From Latrodectus hesperus (Eukaryota > Arthropoda > Arachnida > Araneae > Theridiidae): DNA of 64,000 nucleotides. The DNA is taken from NCBI GenBank assembly GCA_037975125.1, contig JAJQOW010000014.1, positions 186,001 to 250,000 on the forward strand, given 5' to 3'. Positions within the stretch are counted from its first letter, which is position 1. Each line of letters opens with the position of its first letter. Below are positions 10,710-20,639 of this stretch, one piece after another. A model generated the notes under the pieces. That model was not told the origin of the DNA. It ran no database searches and saw only the letters and a list, made by a program, of their open reading frames with translations. Position numbers and translations under genes: made by a program.

Positions 10710-13650
10710 TTATGAATTCGATTCCCATTATGAGCTGCCTATCTTTTCTGGCCATAATTGGGCAGACCAGATAGACGGGAATCGGGCAGATACGGGGACG
10801 TTTTCAAGAATCGTGTGAATTAGTTTTCTTGTTGCAATATATGAACGTAGAGCAATAACTACAACTAAATAATCCCATTACAAACTTGGATATTTGAATG
10901 GCTTGCAGCCCACTTTATGCTATTAATCTCATCCAATGCGCTCTGTTGTACAAAATTACCATGGAGTGACATTCAAATCAATTTATTCACAAATGAAAAC
11001 TATTTCTCTCTTAAGGCAACAAAATCGCAATTAATCCCATAATCATGTAAAATTTAATCTTCATCATTCAATTAATTTTTATATTTTCAAAAAGCAATAT
11101 CAAATTTATGCGGGATGAATTACTCACAAATGTAAAGTTATATAAAAATTTCAAACATTGTTGCTAGTTAATTATCACTGAGTCCTTACCTACAGCAGGA
11201 AAAAAAAATTGTATATAAACCTTTTTTTTTATTAGGATTGATAATGAAAATCCCTACATTAGAAAAAAAATGTTTAAGAACAAAAAATCTTCAAGTCCAC
11301 ATGATTTTGAAATTATTAAGGTAATATATAGTCCAAAAATGTTTTAAAAAAATCCCATTACTCCATAAATTGCACAGCGATATAAGACACTTATTTTTCT
11401 GTAAACGTCAGACACTCATTATTGAAAGATTTTACACGGTATTCTCTTCTATTTCGGTATCATTACTGTCATTCTTTTAGTTAGACAATCTATAGCCTCG
11501 GAAAAAAAACTAGCTTAGCTATTTTACTTTTTTTATACTTTTAATTGGAAGGGTGAAGATTTCTCGTGCTTTTCTCCGTACCATTTTCTCTTTACTTCCG
11601 CTGACTAGTTATTTTTTATTATCTTTAGGTAGTAATTTCTCTCATCCCGCTGACCGTGATTGGGGCTGGCCCCATGAGTCATTGGAACATTTTATTTTTG
11701 GTAATTTTATTTTTGAATGAGAGAGAAAGACCGCAATAGAAAAAAACCACTTCCTCTTGTTGTCCTGACGTTCTGTATCGTTTTGTTTCTATCCATTCTC
11801 TAGTGAGTTTTATACCCAGCCAAGCGTAAAATTTCTCGAAGAATTTCTTACCTAAGTTATGTGGCTTCTTCGGGCTATTGGTTTAATGTTCCAAAAAGTG
11901 CAATTCTCTTAAAAGCCAATTTGTTATTTGAAAGAAATGTCGAAGTTTTCATTTATCCATCCCCTAAAGCAATTTTTGAAACATTCTTTCACATTTGTAA
12001 AATTACACTACTATACTAAGACGATTAAATTCAAAAAACTTATTTTTCTGAAAACAAGAAAAATTAATGTTTAACTTGTTATTTAATATTTTGCTTAATT
12101 TTATTTCTATTTTAACGAGTTAAATTCAAATAGATTAAGTAATGCGACATTAGTTTTCCATGTTATTTCACAGAAAATTTTTAACATACTTAAAGAAAAT
12201 TAAACAACACGTTTTTATGAAAGATCACCTCTGCCATGAAAATACCAAACCAGTTAAAAATTTAATCGTTGGACGTTTTGAAACAGCTTAACACTGAAAC
12301 TGAATTTAAAGTTTTAAACTTAGTTTTGAATTCAGTTAGCTCCAATTTTCTTGAAATTAATTTAAAAATTGTTCTGTATAACTTGTTATAGAATGCTAGT
12401 CTAGTGTTCAAATTTGTGCATTATAATAATTTCTTTAATTTTTCCATACTATCTTGTTAATTTCTAATTGAATAAAACAATGGACAAATGCTCAAAACTG
12501 GTATAAGACATTTTGGATGTCGACAGGTGACATTGTTTGAAAGCATTCTTGCATAGGTAGTGGTCAATATTCATGTGTCGCTGGGGGGAAAATTAGGAAA
12601 ATTCTTAAGCAACCACACCAGGACAATTGTGCTTGTTGACTGCTGACATGAAATCTGTTAAATGTGAGATGTAGGCAGCATTGTGTTGACAGTAAATCAG
12701 GGTGAGCTTTATCACCTGTATTTTTAACAATAGAACACATTACAATGCAAAAAAATAAATAATTTTGCGCTGTTTTCATATAGTTAAAATAAAATGTCTA
12801 TGAAACATATTAAAATTCTTTATATTTCTAAACTAAATTTTAAAAAGGTATTTTTCATAAATTTATCAGAATACCTGAACTTTTAAAAAATTAACCTTTA
12901 TATTTTGCTAATCAAACCATATTTATAAGGAACAATAGTTTTTTTTTTATCCTGTTGCAACGAATCTAAAATTAACAGGTGTTTTCATTATACTATAATA
13001 TTTGAGCTTTTTAACATTCGTTTGATTCCAGCCAATTTGCATTTCAAAAATATATAATATCAATCTTTTCTTCGGCAACTTCTTTTTATTTTATCTGTTG
13101 TAGTTTGAAATGTAAATGATTACCAAATGCAAATAATGTTATTTTTCGAAATTTATTCATTAAGTATTTTTGTAAATCTAACACAATAGTGTTCTGTGAA
13201 AATTTTTAAAATGTTCTACTGAGGATACTTTGTAAGACTTCTTTATGGATTCAGATTTCAACATTATAAGTAGAAATTACATTAAAATGACGTATGAAAA
13301 TATAAATGGTAAAAGTTCTTTTCATCTTGAATGTCATCCATAAAGCATTTTGATTGGGAACTAATCAATAAACTAAGATTTTTTTAAATTAGTATATTTT
13401 GACCAAAATGGTTGATAGTTAGCAAACTATAAAATTACTGTAAAAAAAATCACAAAATGTCGTTGACTTAATTTTGGAAGTTTTTTGGACTGCTATTTTG
13501 TTTGAAATCATACATTATATATATAGTAATTCAGTGAAAACTATGGACACAGCTTTATACTCCATTGCAATTTTATACTGCTGCATTAAATTGTATATGT
13601 ACACCCGTATTTCCTTATCATTTCAACACATTCTTTGTTGTTCCCCTTTT
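10710..13650. other. Non-coding stretch with one less AT-rich block
   Basis: Mostly AT-rich. The block at 11560-11900 contains ATGAGTCAT (AP-1-like) and TGATTGG (inverted CCAAT) and may be regulatory. 12530-12780 has moderate GC and a 71-codon minus-strand frame without a recognisable family. No gene was found. Confidence 0.4.
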
Positions 13651-13899
13651 TTAACATAATTTCAAAGGAAAATTATCTTATATTTCCAAGTTTGAGAAAG
13701 AGAGATTCCTTGTGTGATGAAAGTGAGAATTTTTCGTGACAGATGGCTGTGACACGTTATCAAAGAGAAGTGTGGTAAAGAATTTTTTTTGATGTTCCCA
13801 AATCCCGTATTTACCCTCCCACCCACAGGATTCCACTTTTTTTTTTTCAGTAAGTGCCTGCACATACCTTTGAAAGGGAAAAGGAAGTAAATAGCAAAT

Positions 13900-14190
13900 A
13901 AAGATAAAAAAAAGGGGGGAAGAAAAAGAACGGAAGTGCTTGTCTCACCTTTGACAAACTTTGGCTCTGTTGCCACTGGGGTGAGTCAGGAGCAATGTCT
14001 GAGGCCAGTTACAGGGATTGTCGACATCCTTCGTGATAAACCAAAAGTTTGGCGTATATGAATCACCATTTCGAGCGGATGGTGAAGGGAAAATTTCATT
14101 AATTACTTGTCTGTCACATTTTCAGTGGACCGTGGAAATTAACAGAGAATTGCCATTGTGTGTAAAGTTGGGTGGTTTAATGGAAGCCCT
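13900..14190. promoter_or_regulatory. Candidate cis-regulatory block
   Basis: About 300 bp of clearly higher-complexity sequence stands out from AT-rich flanks, with CACCTTTGACAAACTTTGGC (TCF/nuclear-receptor-like), GGGGTGAGTCAGGAGC (AP-1-like) and AACCAAAAGTTTGGCG. There is no ORF, tRNA box or terminal repeat. Its placement upstream of the first visible par-3 exon would suit an enhancer, but motif matches alone are weak evidence. Confidence 0.25.
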
Positions 14191-14262
14191 TCGTTAGTAT
14201 TTGAACTGTTCATTCAAAAAATAATTACTTAATCGAGTTTGAAGTTTTATGCCCACTTGCTG

Positions 14263-14298
14263 CAACAGCAAGATACATTTATATGCATCTTGCTGTTG
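14263..14298. repeat. 16-bp inverted repeat with 4-nt loop
   Basis: CAACAGCAAGATACAT (14263-14278) pairs with ATGCATCTTGCTGTTG (14283-14298) with one mismatch. It forms a tight hairpin. The stem is too short for a standard animal microRNA precursor unless the flanks also pair. Confidence 0.8.
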
Positions 14299-14842
14299 TT
14301 CAGATACAATTGTTAACTTGATTTAATGAAACCTTAAGGTACGGTTTAATTCAGTAGTCTTCAATTCACTTAGAGGGAATTTTCAAAAAGTGTGGTAGAA
14401 CAATCATGCGGTTTCATTACGAAACTAACATTTTTAATCAAAATTTAAAAATTTAACAATGTAGTGTCTTGAAAAAAATTTCTTAAAATTTAATTTCAAA
14501 TGGTAATTTTACGACCAGAAACATACAGTACACATATTGTTGCTCAATGTTTTTGAATTCTTCATTTGTTTTAATTCAAAAATAGAGCCTTCAAAGTCTA
14601 CTCTAGATTCAGTTATAAATTTTTTACTGTCCTAATTTTCTTATTAATTCATCGATTATATAGTAAAACTAATCTTCGTAATATTTTCTTAAAAAAAACA
14701 TGATTGTTTTTAATGTATCCATAATTTAGCTTCAATTGGCTTTATTACTCATATAAAAAGTATTTAATCTTCTCGGAGTTATTAAAGTTGAATTAGCAAT
14801 TTAATAATTAGTACTTTGACACTATGTTCAACATAGAAGCTC

Positions 14843-15110
14843 ACGAGTTTTATTCCACCTCGAGTAGAAAGTATTTATAGCGATTCGGAATCCACTTTAA
14901 ATAAATACGAGTCAATGAATCTTCGCCTGCAACTGTGACATTAGCACTGCAAAATAAATTTAACCTAACCCTGTTTACAGATGTCTGAAAGATTGGAAGC
15001 ATAATCAAAACTGGTCTTCTCTCTATTCAATAGATAATGGATTTATATCCCACAACGTTAGGATTTTTCGGAATCATCTTTAAATTGTAAAACCTTCTCA
15101 AATTAGCTTT
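14843..15110 (+). mobile_element. Degraded SINE family A remnants (two)
   Basis: ATTCCACCTCGAG, TATAGCGATTCGGAATCCAC and TTTAAATAAATACGAGTC (14851-14913) follow the family A body. A second, weaker copy follows (TTTATATCCCACAACGTTAGG, TTTTTCGGAATCATC, TTTAAATTGTAAAACC; 15040-15100). Confidence 0.45.
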
Positions 15111-15559
15111 TTTACGCAAAAATAACTTTAGTTAAAACCATCATTAGGGCTTAATGGTAGTACCACACTTTACGGAGTGCAAAGTTAATTTAATAGCGAA
15201 ATGTTCAGCACTTCAGCCTTTTCAGAGAAATAGCTTGTGAGTTTGCTTCCATTTTCTATACCACCAAGGCCCTCGGTTTCCAAGATAGTACAACTAAGCC
15301 ATAGCTGCTCAGAATGCATATTAAACTATACTTGTTCAAATGAGCCCTTGTTGGTAAAAAGGGACTGAGTAACAAAGCTGTCCAAAAACCATTTCGAGGT
15401 TCCAAAATATATGAAAATTTGTTGGACTGACAACGAAAATCGCTGTTGATAATTCTTAATTTTGTCTTGTACACTTTCGCAACAAGTTATAGAAACGTAT
15501 TTCTTGGAACAAGAAATTACACCTCCTTTAATGGTTGTAAAAATCATTTTCGGTAGAAG

Positions 15560-15960
15560 TCTTCTGAATTATTCTAACAATATATTAAACTCGACCCCCT
15601 CGAAGATATGACGAAACTATATATTCTACAATTCATGTACCTTCGCATATAAACACGTTATTTTTTTAACGGGGAATGTTATTCAGACTTATCTGATAAC
15701 GCTTCGGCCAGTTCTGACCTGGAGACTGTGCGAAGAAAGCTCTTATTACTATAATTTTTCCTATTTTCTTCGATGTGCACTCGGCTTTAGTTCCTTTGGC
15801 TAGTCTAGCGAATTTCCGCAATCGGTCATGGTCTGGTTCCTAGAAATGAGTTGTTTGTATCATGACCTTGAAGACTGTATCGCTATTCTCAGTGATTTGC
15901 ATACATTCAGGAGAAGTATTTGATATTACAGTACGGATAAGATGCGACAGGTAAAAAAAA
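15560..15960. promoter_or_regulatory. Candidate cis-regulatory block with paired GATA sites
   Basis: A less AT-rich block contains the palindromic double GATA site CTTATCTGATAAC (15688-15700) and a further GGATAAGATG near 15935. No coding or repeat signature is seen. A pure A-tract (about 15953-15974) ends the block, so a poly(A)-tailed retroposon remnant is the alternative. Confidence 0.25.
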
Positions 15961-16566
15961 AAAAAAAAAAAAAACGATTACACTCCGTATCTTCAATGCT
16001 CCCCGCGTAAGTAAATAGTAAACAGGAAGTGTTATTACGTGTAACAATTTAAAAAGACATTTTCAAAGAAACTGATGAATGTTTTGATTATTTATAGATG
16101 TTTGATATTGATTTTAAGAAAATCGATTTCACACCTTTAAGATCGTTTTTGAATGTCAATTTTGTTTTAAATTTTTTTAAATAAATTCTTTATCTACTAT
16201 TTGTAATCAAATTTACTAAATTATGTTTTAGAAACAATATGGTGCAGAAATTAAAAAACTGTTCTTTGCCAATTTTTATAGTTATGTATTGTAATTGTGG
16301 AAAACAGAATCATTTTATACTCGCTTATAAATTTGTCTTGCTATTAACGCGAAATTGAAAAAGTCTAACAGAAAAAGACTAAAAAATTTTTATACCCACT
16401 TTAATATCTAAGAAGCATACTTTTCACCGTAAGTCATATTTACCTTAGAAAACTCTGAAACATTCATTTCAAATCTTACTATGAACTAATTACAAGAAAA
16501 CGCTTATTTTATTGAAAGGTCTTAGACTCAGTATAATTCGCTTTTGAACAATGAGAACATACTGTC

Positions 16567-16989
16567 ATGTATCTCTTCAGGACTATCGAAGTAGGTAGTT
16601 GGGAGTTTTTCTGGCTTCCAACCGATGAACCTGTGAATGCGAACCGTTATCTAGGAAAGCTCACCGAACATCAATACATTGTGAATATGTATAAAGTTTC
16701 ACAACAGCTTTCACACAATTGTAAGGATGCCAATCACCCATGTTCACAAATTTTCTTCAATGAATATGTATGTGGAGAACAAAATTCTACCTCAGTTTTC
16801 TCTTTGTGCAATTACGATAGATGTGAACCTTTAATCATTTACTTTAATAACGCGAACATCAACAAAATAAATTTTCGTTTGAATCTAAAAAACTTACAAT
16901 TCATGCAAATGATCCAACTACAAATAAAAGAAATGAATAATACTTTTCATGCTGGTTATTCTATAAATTGCCAAAACAGACAGCACTGA
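16567..16989 (+). CDS. Uncharacterised 140-codon ORF, possibly an exon
   Basis: The longest uninterrupted frame upstream of par-3. It begins MYLFRTIEVGSWEFFWLPTD and ends INCQNRQH. It contains seven cysteines, mostly in the middle (NCKDANHPC, YVCGEQ, LCNYDRC), and four Trp/Phe-rich residues at the start. An acceptor-like CTCTTCAG lies at 16573-16580, so the coding part could be the last exon of a gene whose other exons are not seen. No signal peptide or known domain is visible. A chance ORF or old transposon piece is possible; such a length is unusual in DNA this rich in stop codons. Confidence 0.3.
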   Translation: MYLFRTIEVGSWEFFWLPTDEPVNANRYLGKLTEHQYIVNMYKVSQQLSHNCKDANHPCSQIFFNEYVCGEQNSTSVFSLCNYDRCEPLIIYFNNANINKINFRLNLKNLQFMQMIQLQIKEMNNTFHAGYSINCQNRQH

Positions 16990-17341
16990 TAATTCTAGTA
17001 AGATTATATTAGACTATTGTTTTTCAATTTTAACTTGAATACTACCTACTATTTCTAGACCATATTTTCCATCAAAGGATGCAATAGCTTTTAGTCGTTA
17101 AAAAAATAAGTTTTAAAAGAAAAAATTCGTATTTTATCACAATTTTTTCTTAAAATTGTTTTTAAAAAATTTTAAATAGATTTTTGAAGAATTGATCTTT
17201 AACATTCAATAAATAAAACTGGCCAGTGTACCTTAGTATCGCGATAATGGCAATATTTATGATTCAATTTTCACATTCCCTTCATTTGTCTTGAAGGATC
17301 TAAATTATAATAATAATACACTATATAGTCCACTCTTGCAG

Positions 17342-17893
17342 AATGAAGTTACACGAACTCATTGAAATCAAGGACTGCGTTACTCTTAAATGGATCCCGA
17401 GCCAGCACGATGTTTTTAGAAATGAGCAGGCAGACAGACTTGCGAAAGCTGGTTCCCTTATGATCCAGCCAACCCCCCTTTGCCTAACATCAAAAGTGTT
17501 ATCCTCAGTAAAATAATCTATGACGGATTTTCCCTTTATGCTGAATCGGCTATGGATTGGAAATGTAAAACTCTACTTGATGGGAACAATAAAATCCCTG
17601 GCTCCTTACCACGAACTGTTGGTGTCGATTGTTTCCAGGTGACAATTGGACATGACTATCTACAAAAGCATCTGCTTCGAATAGGTGTAATGGACTCTAC
17701 TCGTTGTCCATTGTGCAATCATGATGATATGGAAGCTGCTCACCACAAGAAATGCCCTGAAGTTTTAAAGTCTATGACTGACAACTATTTTGAGGTTACC
17801 AAAGGACTTTACTCTTGTTTTTATACTTGTTCATCTTTTTATTGGGCTGCTCGTCGATTAATGGCAGAGATGCCGAGGACGGGCGTAGGATAA
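17342..17893 (+). mobile_element. LINE relic: RNase H and C-terminal region
   Basis: The frame MKLHELIEIKDCVTLKWIPS, QHDVFRNEQADRLAKAG is an RNase H end (compare the WIPSH..GN..AD..A motif of jockey/I-type LINEs). A frameshift near 17480 leads into a 137-codon frame with FQVTIGHDYLQKHLLRIGV and CPLCNHDDMEAAHHKKCPE, the typical Cys/His C-terminus of such elements. One frame break and no upstream reverse transcriptase show a 5'-truncated dead copy. Confidence 0.85.
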
Positions 17894-18531
17894 AAAAAAC
17901 TTTAAAAAAATTGTCTTGAAGGAAAAACTGTTGATAGACACTTTTCTGTAAACTTACTATTCATAGTATATGCTAACAATATTTATAATTTCAATATTTT
18001 TTCAAGATACGAATGTTAAATTATTTCAACCCCGTTACACTTCTACCCGAAATATAACTTCAATGTTATAAAAGATTTTTCCTAAGAATATAATTAAGAA
18101 TCAATTTTAAAGGCAACTTATTTTTACATATTTTTTTCCTTGAGATTAATATGTATTTATTTCTATATATCTAGTCATTTGTTTCATAATTATTGCATTT
18201 TTATTTCTCCATTTTAATTAAATAATTAGATTTACTGTTTACAATTCATTTCGTTTGTTTCATGTATTTAACAAAATAGTTCTCTTACAATGTTTTTTAT
18301 TCAATTTTCATTTCTTTGGAGATGTAGGGAATATTTGGGTCTTTGTTTAAATAACTCCGAAATGTGGTTAATGAGAAGAAATAAGATTGTAGTTATTATT
18401 TGCATTTTCATGATTTTTTAGATTATTATTGTTATTTTGTTTCTATCCCTATTTTTTAATCTTATTTCATTTAACGCAAATGTAAAATTTAATTTTATTT
18501 AAATTGTTTTATTTCCTTAGGTGTTCTTCCA

Positions 18532-18534
<3 letters not shown>

Positions 18535-18620
<86 letters not shown>

Positions 18621-18621
18621 A
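18535..18621. repeat. (TA)n(CA)n compound microsatellite
   Basis: About 62 bp of TA dinucleotides run directly into about 25 bp of CA dinucleotides. Confidence 0.98.
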
Positions 18622-19544
18622 AAGAGCGAATCGCATTTATAAAAAAAAATGTTGTGTAATCGTAATATAATGTAATTTGTGTAATATAATGCAAGTTTGC
18701 GGCGCAATTTTGTAAGAGAACATTTTTGCACCAAAAGTAAATGAATATACTTGAAAAATGCGTACACATTCAAATAATGAAAATACATTCATCATGTTTT
18801 CTTGCCATTGAAAATCCCAATTATCATCAAATATTCCAACTATTTTTAAATTCGGTTTCTCTTTTATTCTTTGTGCAGAACGAAAGAATGATAATAATAA
18901 TAGAAAAAAGATTTATATTAATTATTCAGAGTGTTTTTGTATTCTTTATCGTTCCGCGATGTGAACTATCGAAAGACCGGAAACACGCGATTAGAATCTG
19001 CCCATTGGAAGACAAAAGGATCACCTAACCTCAAGATCCACCCGAAGGGGCATTGGTAGAATATCAATGAAATGTCTCTCCTGGAAAAGTCCTTTGTGGC
19101 TTCTTTCAAACCGTTGAGCATCCGCCCACTACTAAGTCTTCACTGGTCTCACGCGAGACATTGCTTTAGACGACAATCATCGTTTCGAAGCTATCGAGTT
19201 TAGATTCTAGAAAGGAATGTGTAATATAATATTTTTTAACGTTTTTAGATTATATAAGGGATGCTTTCTTTTCTGCCAAATCTTGCTACTTATTAAACCA
19301 ATGTATTTTAATATAATTAAAATGAGTTGTTAATATACATTCAAAATCACTAATTTTATTTCAATTTAAATAGCGTTATAAATAGGTGGCATTATGTTTT
19401 TGTGGAATAAAACATTGTAATTTTAATAATTTGGGTGAATCAACCCCTTTTTTTTAAAATTTAAATCAATTTCAGCCATATTGGTTGCTGAAGATCAAAG
19501 ATTTTTTCGTCTAAGAATTAAAGACTTCAATTTGTATCTTGGGC

Positions 19545-19725
19545 ATATAAATATTTGTAGTGATTTAAAATCCCTTTTAAGTATATTGAAGATCGAGTTA
19601 ACCCTCTTGTAGAATGTGTTTATTTATAAAAAGTTAGTACATGTTCAGAACTCACTTTAAACTAGATCTCACTGTGATTAGACCTCGTCTGCTAAAAATG
19701 TCGTAGCGTGACAAACCAAACCGTT
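19545..19725 (+). mobile_element. Degraded SINE family A remnants
   Basis: CTTGGGCATATAAATATTTG and TAGTGATTTAAAATCCC match the body. A second piece, GTTCAGAACTCACTTTAAAC, then CTAGATCTCACTGTGATTAG and GCGTGACAAACCAAACC, matches body and tail. Together they look like two partial copies in tandem. Confidence 0.5.
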
Positions 19726-20234
19726 TTAAACTGACAAACTGAATAAGCTATCTCGTGCAAAAGTTATTCAAACAAATGAATTAAAGGAAACCATTTCTGA
19801 ATTTCAATTTCCGTTAAAGTATTTTTAATCCAACTGATTATCTAAGCTTGAGTAAAGATCTAGTGGTACTCTTTCAAAGTAATGGAAGGGGATTTCGATT
19901 TATTAAATGAGGTATAATTCCAAGACTATTAAGCAATATTTTTATTTACTTTTTACATTACATAAATTAAAAAATACATAAAAAATAAGTGCTGAATGTT
20001 TTAAATACCTTTTATAAAAAATGTTCAAACAAAAAGAAACTTTATTTGAAAAAATTTCGTTTAAAGTTTATTATATTGGTTATTTAAAAACTTTTGCGTA
20101 TCAAATGAACAGCCATTACTTTGAAGAAAATTGTCATTCAATATTTGTGTAGTTCTAGTAACTCCTTTATTACTTATTAATATGAGATCCTCCTTTATTT
20201 AAAATCAACAATCGACAAAATTTTGGGATCAGAT

Positions 20235-20620
20235 TTACTGTATGGTCACACTTGGCGCGTTTTATTTTGGCGAACATTTTTACTGGAAACCCGGCAAACT
20301 AGTGTTTTGGCAACCCTATTTGTCATTAATTTATCATGAATAATTACCAATTTAAATTCATATCAAAAATTAAAAAAATTTTATGGATAATTTAACATAT
20401 CAACTTTATTATTTTACCATTGATGTTTGAAATCTATAAATCTGCGTTTTTTGTTAATTTTGTAAAATTAGTAGAGCATATTGTTAGATGCCAACAATGT
20501 ATGAAATATTTGTCACTATTTCAGCCATTTTCCTTCCACCGTTTTTCCCGATCGATAATTCGTCGTACGGTCACTCTTGGCGACTTTTTGAAAATTTCGC
20601 CAAGGGTGACTGTACGGTAA
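20235..20620. mobile_element. MITE-like element with palindromic right end
   Basis: The left end TTACTGTATGGTCACACTTG (continuing GCG, 20235-20257) is the inverted match of the right end 20598-20620 at 19 of 23 positions. A third copy of the same motif (CGTACGGTCACTCTTGGCG, 20564-20582) forms a hairpin with the right end. No transposase is encoded. No clear target duplication was found, so the superfamily is unknown. Confidence 0.7.
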
Positions 20621-20639
20621 ACTTTTACCACATTTCATA

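Larger units (their letters stand above)
17894..20230. other. Non-coding stretch with microsatellite and SINE debris
   Basis: Holds the (TA)n(CA)n tract at 18535-18621 (the poly-Ile-Tyr frames across it are artefacts) and a less AT-rich block at 18950-19210 of unknown nature. Nothing else stands out. Confidence 0.45.

Noticed and set aside
13662..13976. 104-codon minus-strand frame
   Set aside because: Lys/Leu/Phe-rich composition from homopolymer runs and no recognisable domain.
18495..18788. Minus-strand frames with long Ile-Tyr runs
   Set aside because: They read through the (TA)n(CA)n microsatellite; repeat-driven translation, no gene evidence.
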